Source: Candidatus Omnitrophota bacterium (GTDB taxonomy: Bacteria > Omnitrophota > Gorgyraeia > 2-01-FULL-45-10). From it: a stretch of 64,000 nucleotides of DNA. The DNA is taken from the NCBI GenBank assembly GCA_041650805.1, contig JBAZKM010000003.1:1-64000 (forward strand), in the 5' to 3' direction. Numbering within the stretch: position 1 is the first letter of the stretch; the number at the start of each line of letters is the position of its first letter. The position numbers were made by a program, and so were the translations under genes. The notes under the pieces were generated by a model. It was not told the DNA's origin, searched no databases, and worked only from the letters and a program-made list of their open reading frames with translations. Shown piece by piece: positions 57,238 through 64,000 of the stretch.

Positions 57238-57510
57238 ATGGAAGAGAAGAGGAGCCTCAGGGATGAGGAGAAAGTACCGATAGTAGCCCCTCTGAAAGTA
57301 TTGGGTCAGAAGACCATCAATAAGCGTTTCGGATGGTGGTCCGCGGTCGTCCTGCTTGAAAGTTATGGAAGAAAGCAGGTATGCTTCTACCTGTGGCAAA
57401 AGAAAGAAGACGGCGGGTGGAAGAGGAAGCAGAAGTTCGCGATCCATAACCAGGAGGACTGGGAGCTGATCCAGGATGCCGTTAACGGCATGATAGGGGA
57501 GCTGACGTAA
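57238..57510 (+). CDS. Uncharacterised 90-residue protein
   Basis: A short soluble protein rich in tryptophan and lysine (VNKRFGWWSAV-like KRFGWWSAVVLLESYG, CFYLWQKKEDGGWKRKQKF). It has no signal peptide. The ATG follows AGAAGGGGG. Its neighbours are the winged-helix and zinc-ribbon genes, possibly one operon. I do not recognise a family. Confidence 0.6.
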   Translation: MEEKRSLRDEEKVPIVAPLKVLGQKTINKRFGWWSAVVLLESYGRKQVCFYLWQKKEDGGWKRKQKFAIHNQEDWELIQDAVNGMIGELT

Positions 57511-57654
57511 GGCGGACGCTCACTGAACGATTTCCCGAAGATGTATCACGATGCCGCGCAAGAGGATTGCTCTATATCCCGATGGTAACGCCTCCGGCAT
57601 CGGTACCCGCGTATTTCCGACCTCAAATAACCGATAATTTTCCTAGAGACGCAT

Positions 57655-57975
57655 ATGGGCAAAGGGCATATTATAATACTGGTCACCTGCGGATCGATGA
57701 AAGAGGCCGATACTGTCGCAAGTTCGCTCCTGAAGAAGCGCCTGGCGGCGTGCGCGAATATAATAGACGGGGTGCGGTCGCGGTTCTGGTGGCAGGGGAA
57801 GGTCGACTCTGCAGACGAGGTGCTCGTCCTTTTTAAGGCGCCCGCCGGTAATTTCCGGGCTATCGAGAAAGAGGTGAAGCGCCTCCATAGTTACGATGTG
57901 CCGGAGATCATTGCGATACCGATCACAGCCGGGAGCAGGGAATATCTCAACTGGATAGACGAAAGCGCGGGCTAG
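57655..57975 (+). CDS. cutA: CutA1-type divalent-ion tolerance protein
   Basis: The 106-residue protein matches CutA1: ILVTCGSMKEADTVASSLLKKRLAACANI, the FWWQGKVDSADEVLVLFKA strand and YDVPEIIAIPITAGSREYLNWI. These small trimers bind copper. The 144 bp before it (57511-57654) hold no gene or clear signal. The ribosome binding site is weak. Confidence 0.93.
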   Translation: MGKGHIIILVTCGSMKEADTVASSLLKKRLAACANIIDGVRSRFWWQGKVDSADEVLVLFKAPAGNFRAIEKEVKRLHSYDVPEIIAIPITAGSREYLNWIDESAG

Positions 57976-57984
57976 AGATTTAGC

Positions 57985-58013
57985 TTGTAAAAAGGGGTAG
58001 GATTTTTTATCAT
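57985..58013 (+). promoter_or_regulatory. Possible promoter of tRNA-Ala
   Basis: TTGTAA (57985-57990) and TATCAT (58008-58013) are 17 bp apart. The tRNA begins 16 bp after the -10 box. Confidence 0.5.
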
Positions 58014-58029
58014 ATACCTTATGTAGCTC

Positions 58030-58103
58030 GGGGCCGTAGTAAAGCGGGATTACGCAGCGTTCGCAACGCTGAATCACGGGTTCGATTCCCGTCGGCTCCA
58101 CCA
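58030..58103 (+). tRNA. tRNA-Ala (anticodon CGC)
   Basis: The acceptor arms GGGGCCG (58030-58036) and CGGCTCC (58093-58099) pair with a G3-T70 wobble, the alanine identity mark. The anticodon loop is TTCGCAA with CGC. The T-arm ACGGG-TTCGATT-CCCGT is standard and the CCA is encoded. Its last 21 bases plus one T are repeated at 58246-58267. Confidence 0.95.
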
Positions 58104-58267
58104 TATTACGTGGTGTTTACGGGCAGGTTATAAGGTAACTTATAGGAGAATCGAAGCCCGCGAGCGCCGAGCGAAGCGAGGAAAAGGCCTCTGGCCGGCA
58201 GCGAGCGGACTGGCTACGCAGGCGGCCTCTGGACGCCGAAGTAGCCGATTCCCGTCGGCTCCACCAT
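58083..58267 (+). repeat. 22-bp direct repeat of the tRNA-Ala 3' end flanking a 141-bp spacer
   Basis: 58083-58104 and 58246-58267 are identical and include the T-loop end, the acceptor arm and CCA. This is the layout of an attachment site and its duplicate after integration at a tRNA 3' end. The enclosed 141 bp hold no gene and are rich in GAAGCGAGG/GCGAGCGGA-like pieces. No integrase is nearby. Confidence 0.75.
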
Positions 58268-58331
58268 CCTGCTTCGCCATTCAATGAGAAAAAACTCGGG
58301 TATGGCTTCACAGAGATTACGGCAGGTTATG

Positions 58332-59858
58332 ATGAATAAACCGATCTTATTCTTAACCTTAACCCTAACCCTGGCCTTAACCTTTTCATCATATGCCTCC
58401 GACACCAAGCAGGCGGACCTGGCCGGCAATTGGTATCCCGCCAACAGAGAGGAGCTGATATACCTCCTGGGCGGTTATCTGGAAAGCGCCGATCCGGATG
58501 ATGTAGAAGGGGAGATATTCGCCATAATAGCGCCCCATGCCGGCTACAGGTTCTCAGGTCCCGTTGCCGCCCATGCCTTTAAGGCTGTACGCCGGAAAGC
58601 GGTGAAGACGGTCATCGTAATAGGGTTCGCCCACCGGAAGTTCTTTGACGGCATATCTATATATGACAGGGGGAGCTTTACGACCCCGCTCGGCGAGCTT
58701 TCCGTTGACACGGAACTTGCGAAGAAGATAAGCGCCGGGAACCCGAAGATATCGTACTACCCGGACGCCTTCAGCGGCGAAAATTCGATAGAGATGCAGC
58801 TCCCGTTCATACAGATGGTCTTCGGTGATGCCAGGATCGTGCCCATAGCCTTCGGCAATCAGTCGTATGAATATGCCGTTATCCTCGCAGATGCCCTGAG
58901 CGCCGCCTTAAAAGAGAGGGATGATTGCCTCATCGTTGCCAGTACGGATATGTCACACTACCATCCGTATGAAGAGGCGAAGGCCATCGATAGCCATGCG
59001 ATACGCCTTCTCGAATCGAAGAAGGTGAAGGAGCTATATGATGAAGTGAGCCTCCGTATATGCGAGTTTTGCGGGGTCCTTCCCGTCGCCGCCACTTTAC
59101 TCGCCGCGGAGAAACTGGGTTTCGGGGATATCAGGATATTGAAGTACGCCAATTCCGGAGATACGTTCGGTCCTAAGGAAGATGTAGTGGGATATGTGAG
59201 CGCGGTGATATACAAAAAGTCACCAGTCACCGGTCACCAGTCACCAGCGGGGACGAATTATAAGCCGCGGGGCTCGGAAGACGGGAAGGGAGAAGGGAAG
59301 ATGCTCAATGAGACACAACGAAAGCGGTTGTTGCAGATAGCGAGGGAGTCGGTCACGGGTTTTGTGAGAGACGGGAAGAGGAGACGCTTTACCGAAAGCG
59401 ATCCCGTGTTGAATATGCCCATGGGGGCGTTCGTGACCCTTCATGAGGGCGGAGAGCTGAGGGGGTGCATCGGCAACATGATAGGCCAGGGACCGTTATA
59501 TCAGACCGTGGCGGATATGGCCATTGAGGCAGGAACGGGTGATCCCAGGTTCCCGGCGGTCTCTTCCGCGGAACTTGATAAGATAGAGATCGAGATATCT
59601 GTCCTTTCTCCGATGAAGAGGGTCTCGGGGCCGGATGAGATCAAAGTGCCGGGCCACGGCGTCATCGTAAGGCAGGGGGGCATGAGCGGCGTCTACCTGC
59701 CCCAGGTCGCCGAGGAGACCGGGTGGAGCAAAGAAGAGTTCCTTACGAGCCTCTGTGCGCATAAAGCGGGTCTTGCGCCCGACGCGTGGAGAGATCCGGC
59801 AACAGAGATGTACGTATTCACAGCCGAGGTATTTGGCGAGAAAGGGGGAAAAAGGTGA
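58332..59858 (+). CDS. Exported MEMO-AMMECR1 fusion protein (AmmeMemoRadiSam A+B)
   Basis: The 508-residue protein has a signal peptide whose core (FLTLTLTLALTF) is encoded by a TTAACC repeat. A MEMO domain follows at about residues 25-290 (IIAPHAGYRFSGP, VIGFAHRKF, NSIEMQLPFIQ, STDMSHYHPYEEA, CGVLPVAA), then a linker encoded by an AGTCACC repeat, and an AMMECR1 domain at about 325-505 (GAFVTLHEGGELRGCIG, GDPRFPAV, EIEISVLSP). The two usually travel with a radical SAM protein, AmrS, absent here. The start is M at 58332; an ATG at 58329 is in frame too. Confidence 0.88.
   Translation: MNKPILFLTLTLTLALTFSSYASDTKQADLAGNWYPANREELIYLLGGYLESADPDDVEGEIFAIIAPHAGYRFSGPVAAHAFKAVRRKAVKTVIVIGFAHRKFFDGISIYDRGSFTTPLGELSVDTELAKKISAGNPKISYYPDAFSGENSIEMQLPFIQMVFGDARIVPIAFGNQSYEYAVILADALSAALKERDDCLIVASTDMSHYHPYEEAKAIDSHAIRLLESKKVKELYDEVSLRICEFCGVLPVAATLLAAEKLGFGDIRILKYANSGDTFGPKEDVVGYVSAVIYKKSPVTGHQSPAGTNYKPRGSEDGKGEGKMLNETQRKRLLQIARESVTGFVRDGKRRRFTESDPVLNMPMGAFVTLHEGGELRGCIGNMIGQGPLYQTVADMAIEAGTGDPRFPAVSSAELDKIEIEISVLSPMKRVSGPDEIKVPGHGVIVRQGGMSGVYLPQVAEETGWSKEEFLTSLCAHKAGLAPDAWRDPATEMYVFTAEVFGEKGGKR
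58353..58382 (+). repeat. In-frame hexamer repeat (TTAACC)5 encoding a signal-peptide core
   Basis: TTAACC, TTAACC, CTAACC, CTGGCC and TTAACC read as Leu-Thr dipeptides and form the hydrophobic region of the signal peptide. Confidence 0.8.
59218..59249 (+). repeat. In-frame heptamer repeat (AGTCACC)4 in the domain linker
   Basis: AGTCACC, AGTCACC, GGTCACC and AGTCACC encode part of the linker SPVTGHQSP between the MEMO and AMMECR1 domains. Confidence 0.8.
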
Positions 59859-60769
59859 AGAACAGGAATTTGATCATAGGCATAATAGTCGCAACGGTAG
59901 TGCTTGTAATATTTTTGGCGATGCAGGGAAAACCGGCGAAGAAGGCCGTAAAGAAGGCGGTCCCCGCGGCGGGAAAGGCACAGCCCGGTCTACCCGCCAA
60001 GAAGGCGATATCCAAAGATAAAGGAGCGCTTACGGTAAAGGCGACCGATTCGAAGGGCAAAGAGGTCAACGTCAGGATAAAGGCATTCAGGTCGTATGAC
60101 GCCAGGTCAAGTTTATATGATACCTCCTTTGCGGCAAACAGGATGCAGGAGCTTTCACCGGGCAATTATGACCTTGAGATCGAGACGACCCCGGCCAAGA
60201 TATATAAAGGCGTCAATATCGCCAAAGGTAAAGAACATGTAGAGGATCTCGGCGCTATCACCGGCGCCGTACTGGTAAAGGCGACGGATTCCAGGGGAAA
60301 GGCGGCCGCATATCCGGTGAGGGCCGTATATTCCAGGACGACCTTGATGGTCGCGAGCGGCACTATGAACAGGCCCCTGGAGCTTGTGCCGGGTGCGTAC
60401 GATATAGAGATATGGACGGCCCCGCGCCAGCTTCGCAGAGACGTAAAGGTCGAAGCGGGGAAAGAGAATCTTATAGATCTCGGCTGCGCTACAGGGTCCC
60501 TCATAGTGAAGACCGCGGACGAGAGCGGTAAAGCGGTAAAGAGCAATGTAAGGGTGACGAGGCCGGAGAACGGCGAAGCCGTATTGTCGGGAAAGGACGG
60601 ACAACCGATGGAGCTCCTGCCGGGCATCTATGATGTCGAGACGATGGCAGGGCCAAGGCATGTGAAGAAAGGTAATACCGTAAAGGCGGGCGAAGAGACG
60701 GTAGTGGAATTGATCATACAGGCGCCCAAACCCGCACCTGCGGCTGCGCCGGCAAAGCCGAAAAAGTAA
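59855..60769 (+). CDS. Membrane-anchored protein with three repeated beta domains
   Basis: The 304-residue protein has one N-terminal membrane helix (LIIGIIVATVVLVIFLAM), a lysine/alanine-rich linker, then three units of about 75 residues. The units share VKATDS/VKTADE, a L(S/V/L)PG-x-YD-(L/I/V)E motif and a K-(G/A)-x-E/KE-x-V/LIDLG end, like small carboxypeptidase-regulatory or PEGA-like beta sandwiches. The C-terminus is proline/alanine/lysine-rich. The GTG start overlaps the MEMO-AMMECR1 stop, so the two are translated together. Confidence 0.72.
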   Translation: MKNRNLIIGIIVATVVLVIFLAMQGKPAKKAVKKAVPAAGKAQPGLPAKKAISKDKGALTVKATDSKGKEVNVRIKAFRSYDARSSLYDTSFAANRMQELSPGNYDLEIETTPAKIYKGVNIAKGKEHVEDLGAITGAVLVKATDSRGKAAAYPVRAVYSRTTLMVASGTMNRPLELVPGAYDIEIWTAPRQLRRDVKVEAGKENLIDLGCATGSLIVKTADESGKAVKSNVRVTRPENGEAVLSGKDGQPMELLPGIYDVETMAGPRHVKKGNTVKAGEETVVELIIQAPKPAPAAAPAKPKK

Positions 60770-60782
60770 GGCAGTTCGATAT

Positions 60783-61526
60783 ATGGGCAGATTTTACGTT
60801 CCGCCGGAGGCGGTTAAAGGGAAGACCGTTATCATAAGCGGGAGAGAGGCGCATCATATCATAAACGTGATGCGCCTCAAGAGATCAGACGGTGTCGTTA
60901 CGTTCGACGGATCCGGCAGGGAGTATGCCGGCATAATAAAGGATATAAGGGGAAAGACCGTAGAGGTCGAGATAATATCGACGCGGGAGCCCGTGCGCGG
61001 AACAGGCCTTCAGGTCACGCTCGTCCAGGCGCTCCCCAAGAAAGAGAAGATGGACTATATAGTGGAGAAAGGGACTGAACTGGGTGTCGCTTCCATAATA
61101 CCGGTGATGACCGAGCGGACCATAGTCGACTGGGACGGTCCCAGGAGACAGGGCGCGGTCGCGCGGTGGCGTAAAATAGCGACCGAGGCCGCAAAACAAT
61201 GCGGGAGGGCCGACATCCCCCTCATAGCCGATGTGACGGAGCTTAAGGGGTTCTTTAACGCGCCGCCGGAGCGCGACGCGGGTATTATAGCCGCACTGAG
61301 CGAAGATGCCGCACCCCTTAAGGAGGTCCTGGGGGCGTACCGTTCCGCCCGCCGCATATCCGTTCTGATAGGGCCCGAAGGTGACTTTACGCCCCATGAG
61401 ATCAAAGAGGCAAAAGACAAAAAATTCAGGGTGGTTAACCTGGGGCCGCGTGTCCTGAAGAGCGACACGGCAGGGCTTGCGGTCCTGGCGATCATTGACT
61501 ATGAACTATCAGGCCGGACAGTATAA
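60783..61526 (+). CDS. rsmE: 16S rRNA (uracil1498-N3)-methyltransferase
   Basis: The 247-residue SPOUT-class enzyme methylates U1498. Seen are HHIINVMRLKRSD near residue 25, QALPKKEKMDYIVEKGTELGV near residue 80, and the knot motifs SVLIGPEGDFTPHE and NLGPRVLKSDTAGLAVL. It lies 13 bp behind the previous gene and overlaps mtaB by 26 bp. Confidence 0.93.
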   Translation: MGRFYVPPEAVKGKTVIISGREAHHIINVMRLKRSDGVVTFDGSGREYAGIIKDIRGKTVEVEIISTREPVRGTGLQVTLVQALPKKEKMDYIVEKGTELGVASIIPVMTERTIVDWDGPRRQGAVARWRKIATEAAKQCGRADIPLIADVTELKGFFNAPPERDAGIIAALSEDAAPLKEVLGAYRSARRISVLIGPEGDFTPHEIKEAKDKKFRVVNLGPRVLKSDTAGLAVLAIIDYELSGRTV

Positions 61527-62826
61527 AAGATTCTTTATAAAGACGCTTGGCTGCAAGGTCAACCAGTACGAATCCCAGGCTATCAGGGAGGACCTTGTAA
61601 GGAACGGCTTCAATGAGTGCGTCGCGGAAGATACCGCGGATATATATATCGTAAATACATGCACCGTCACAGGCAAAGCGGATAAGGAGTCCCGCCACTG
61701 GATAGGCCTCTTCCATGGCCTGAATCCCGGCGCCCGGATAGTCGTGACCGGTTGTTATACGGAAAAGAACGCGCATGAGCTGGCGGCCATGCCGGGCATA
61801 TCGCACATAGTCAGGAACAGCGATAAGAACCGCATGGGGGAGATACTCGGCTCCGGAGGAGACCGCTTAAGGCCTGCCGCGCCGCTTGCGATCAGCGATT
61901 TCAAGGGACATTCGAAGGCGTTCGTCAAGATACAGGACGGATGCGAGAATTCCTGCTCTTATTGCAAGGTGCCTTCGGTCCGCGGACCGCTTACATCAAG
62001 ACCGCTGAACGAGATATTGGAAGAGGCCCGGCGTCTCGTAGAGAACGGTTTTAAAGAGATAGTCCTCACGGGTATATGCCTGGGCGCATGGGGGAAAGAC
62101 CTTGCCTCTAACGCCATAGCCGAAGAGATGGGGATAGCGGCCATGGGCCTTACGGATCTCCTGAAGGAACTCGACAGATCCCCCCGCGATTTCAGGATAC
62201 GCCTGAGCTCCATAGAGCCCAGATACATCACCGGCGAACTCATAGAGTTCATGTCAAAAAATAAGAGGATCTGCCGCCATCTGCATATACCTTTCCAGTC
62301 CGGGGACGATGAGGTGCTCAGGCGGATGAATAGGCCGTACACCGCGGGCTATCAGAGAGACCTGGCGGCCAGGATCAGGCACGACATGCCGGACATAGCC
62401 ATAACCACCGACATCCTCACGGGGTTCCCCGGAGAGACCGACGGAGAATTCCGTAATACGCTCGATTTTCTGCGGGATATATTGCCGGCCCGCACCCACA
62501 TATTCACATTCAGCAGGCGCGAAGGCACGCCCGCGTATAATATGGCCCCCCAGGTAGCTCCCCATATCGTCAGGCAGCGATATTGTGCCCTTAAGGTCTT
62601 CGCATTGACTTCCGCCTATCTCTACAGGGAACGTTTTCTGGGCAAAAGGCTCGACATACTGGTCGAGTCGAAGCGGGATAAGGAGTCGGGCCTGCTGACC
62701 GGATATTCCGATAATTATATAAGGGTCCTGTTTGACGGCCCGGAAGCCCTGATGCGGAAGATAACCCCGGTAAGGGTAGAATACGTCAATATGATGCGCT
62801 CCACAGGTATATATGAGCCAGGATAG
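61501..62826 (+). CDS. mtaB: tRNA (t6A37) methylthiotransferase MtaB
   Basis: The 441-residue enzyme adds a methylthio group to t6A37. The start RFFIKTLGCKVNQYESQAI is the MtaB signature, the first cluster cysteines follow in NTCTVTGKAD and TGCYTEKN, the radical SAM motif is CENSCSYCKVP, and the C-terminus has a TRAM-like domain. The ATG at 61501 lies within rsmE; no later start would keep the first cysteine motif. Confidence 0.93.
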   Translation: MNYQAGQYKRFFIKTLGCKVNQYESQAIREDLVRNGFNECVAEDTADIYIVNTCTVTGKADKESRHWIGLFHGLNPGARIVVTGCYTEKNAHELAAMPGISHIVRNSDKNRMGEILGSGGDRLRPAAPLAISDFKGHSKAFVKIQDGCENSCSYCKVPSVRGPLTSRPLNEILEEARRLVENGFKEIVLTGICLGAWGKDLASNAIAEEMGIAAMGLTDLLKELDRSPRDFRIRLSSIEPRYITGELIEFMSKNKRICRHLHIPFQSGDDEVLRRMNRPYTAGYQRDLAARIRHDMPDIAITTDILTGFPGETDGEFRNTLDFLRDILPARTHIFTFSRREGTPAYNMAPQVAPHIVRQRYCALKVFALTSAYLYRERFLGKRLDILVESKRDKESGLLTGYSDNYIRVLFDGPEALMRKITPVRVEYVNMMRSTGIYEPG

Positions 62827-63586
62827 AAGCGCCAGTATCATAATCGCGGTATGGAACCAGCTCGGCTATACGAAACTTGCCGTGGAGTCGGTTCTTAAGA
62901 ACACAACGACACCTTTTGAGTTCGTGATAGTAGATAACGGCTCGAAGCCGGAGGTCAGGGCGTATTTTGATTCGCTGAAAGGGCGCGCCGATATAAATTA
63001 TATAAGGAACGAAGAGAACCTCGGCCCTATAAGGGCCATAAACCAGGGCATAAATGCCTCCGGCAAAGATTATGTAGTCGTTATGCACAATGACGTCATC
63101 ATCCTCGAGAACGGGTGGCTGGGGAAGATGATATCCTGCGCCGAGAGCGATCCGCGGATAGGTATCGTCGGATTGGCCGGCAGAAAGGAGATATATAAGA
63201 CAGGGTGCGTGAACGAAGAGAGCTTAAAGCACGATCTCCAGAACGAAGACCTGAACCCTCCTATGACAGAGGAGACCTCAGAGGTGGCCGTTATCGACGG
63301 GCTCTGTTTCATGATGACCAGGCGGCTGCTTGCCGGGATAAAGGGGCTCGATGAGACGTACGGGTATATGCATTGTTACGACCTTGATATATCCATGCAG
63401 AGCGCGGAGGCCGGGTTCAGGAATGTGGTTGCAAAGGTAGAGGCGATGCACATAGGTAACGGGGGCATGACCAGGAAGACGCGCGAGTACAGGGAGCTGG
63501 TGCGCGATGATTATGACCTCCTGAAACGCAATTGCAAGGTATTTGCCCGTAAGTGGCGGCATATGTTGCCCCTCAAGGTGGATTGA
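62813..63586 (+). CDS. Family 2 glycosyltransferase
   Basis: The 257-residue protein is a single GT2 domain: ASIIIAVWNQLGYTKLAV, FVIVDNGSK, NEENLGPIRAINQG, VVVMHNDVI in place of a classical DxD, and YGYMHCYDLDISMQ near residue 185. No membrane segment is present. It overlaps mtaB by 14 bp. The sugar and acceptor are unknown. Confidence 0.85.
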   Translation: MSQDRSASIIIAVWNQLGYTKLAVESVLKNTTTPFEFVIVDNGSKPEVRAYFDSLKGRADINYIRNEENLGPIRAINQGINASGKDYVVVMHNDVIILENGWLGKMISCAESDPRIGIVGLAGRKEIYKTGCVNEESLKHDLQNEDLNPPMTEETSEVAVIDGLCFMMTRRLLAGIKGLDETYGYMHCYDLDISMQSAEAGFRNVVAKVEAMHIGNGGMTRKTREYRELVRDDYDLLKRNCKVFARKWRHMLPLKVD

Positions 63587-63599
63587 TGGGAAAATTTTC

Positions 63600-63627
63600 T
63601 TGACAAGCGGTCAAATATGGATAGAAT
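63600..63627 (+). promoter_or_regulatory. Promoter of the fabG gene
   Basis: A perfect TTGACA (63600-63605) and TAGAAT (63622-63627) are 16 bp apart. The ATG is at 63654 after AAGGATAC. Confidence 0.7.
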
Positions 63628-63653
63628 ATGCTAAAGTTTGTTAAGGATACAAA

Positions 63654-64000
63654 ATGAGATTTAAAGACAGTGTAGCGATGATAACGGGGGGCGGCCGCGG
63701 GATAGGCAAAACGATAGCGCTTGCCTTTGCGGCTGAGGGCGCGGATATAGCCATCTGCGATGTCAACGAAGAGAGCCTGAAGACGGCCCAGGCGGAGATA
63801 GAGGCGAAGGGCCGGAAGGCCCTCACGGGCGTCGTAGACGTGACCAAGGGCCAGGACGTAGAATCCTTCGTTCATAAAACCCTTGACAAATTTAAAAAAA
63901 TCGATATACTTGTTAACAATGCCGGCATCACAAGGGACTCTCTCCTGGTCAGGATGTCGGAATCCGACTGGGATCTTGTCCTCGATGTGAATCTAAAAGG
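63654..64000 (+). CDS. fabG: 3-oxoacyl-[acyl-carrier-protein] reductase, partial
   Basis: The 115 residues visible before the window ends are a short-chain dehydrogenase N-terminus: AMITGGGRGIGKTIALAFAAEGADI with the NADP-binding glycines, DVTKGQD and the LVNNAG motif, then TRDSLLVRMSESDWDLVLDVN typical of FabG. It probably opens a fatty-acid synthesis operon. The catalytic Ser-Tyr-Lys lies beyond the window. Confidence 0.88.
   Translation, partial: MRFKDSVAMITGGGRGIGKTIALAFAAEGADIAICDVNEESLKTAQAEIEAKGRKALTGVVDVTKGQDVESFVHKTLDKFKKIDILVNNAGITRDSLLVRMSESDWDLVLDVNLK

Noticed and set aside
58353..58382. Telomere-like TTAACC/CTAACC repeats
   Set aside because: Only five units, in frame within a signal peptide. 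No chromosome end is implied.
1..64000. Insertion sequences or prophage genes
   Set aside because: No transposase, integrase or phage structural gene is recognisable in the window.

Overview
The window reads as a chromosomal segment of a Gram-negative, anaerobe-type bacterium. An outer membrane is implied by an LptF/LptG-type permease, an ExbB/ExbD pair, a periplasmic TPR protein and Tat components. Amino-acid synthesis uses DapL (LL-diaminopimelate aminotransferase), the cyclic arginine pathway with ArgJ, and NadX plus NadA for NAD. This gene mix, the many TTG/GTG starts and the tight ATGA/GTGA/TTGA overlaps fit the PVC-related candidate phyla, most probably Omnitrophota. That assignment is an inference, because no rRNA lies in the window.

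Layout. (1) 0.2-1.3 kb: tatA, tatC and a truncated methyltransferase-like remnant. (2) 1.4-9.5 kb: an accessory cluster that I read as a ribosomally made, modified peptide (RiPP) locus. It holds a PqqD-like recognition protein, a glycosyltransferase fused to a second PqqD-like domain, a 44-residue precursor-like peptide with a YxxPxL leader motif, a radical SAM/SPASM enzyme, an ABC exporter, a nucleotidyltransferase of the PF14907 type, a glycosyltransferase with TPRs, an HPr-kinase-like protein and an S26-like peptidase. (3) 9.5-10.9 kb: four tRNA genes (Arg, Leu, Lys, Gly) in a hairpin-rich non-coding stretch. (4) 10.97-16.6 kb: a permease-free PTS (ptsN, yvcK, ptsH, ptsI), a phosphosugar isomerase and a sugar nucleotidyltransferase. 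(5) 16.6-22.3 kb: metK, ahcY, a long class II aldolase homologue, and lptG and comF on the minus strand. (6) 22.35-23.0 kb: nested inverted repeats. (7) 23.06-31.7 kb: an endonuclease III homologue, a GNAT, leuCDB, asd, an exported small heat-shock protein, efp, truA and others. (8) 31.7-32.7 kb: rplM-rpsI between a textbook promoter and a terminator. (9) 32.7-49.8 kb: a long biosynthetic run of argCJBDFGH, lysA, dapFAB, dapL, folK, panC, nadA, nadX and a TtcA-like gene. (10) 49.8-64 kb: a small basic repeat protein, uvrA, TPR-exbB-exbD, cutA, tRNA-Ala, a MEMO-AMMECR1 fusion, rsmE, mtaB, a glycosyltransferase and a partial fabG.

Two things stand out. The first is the 1.4-9.5 kb RiPP-like cluster, whose tiny precursor gene is easy to miss. 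It carries the leader motif known from lasso peptides, but the lasso cyclase and transglutaminase-like protease are absent and the core has no acidic residue for a lasso ring. The second is a genome-wide habit of short tandem repeats with 6-8 bp units, of several unrelated sequences (AGCTATC, AGTTAGG, AGTCCAC, AGGGTAT, AGTCACC, AYGTCACC, TTAACC). They sit at gene junctions and also run in frame through coding sequence: a DapF loop, the hydrophobic core of a signal peptide, an inter-domain linker and an N-terminal extension. A separate 100-bp repeat lies at almost the same distance upstream of tatA and of the endonuclease III gene.
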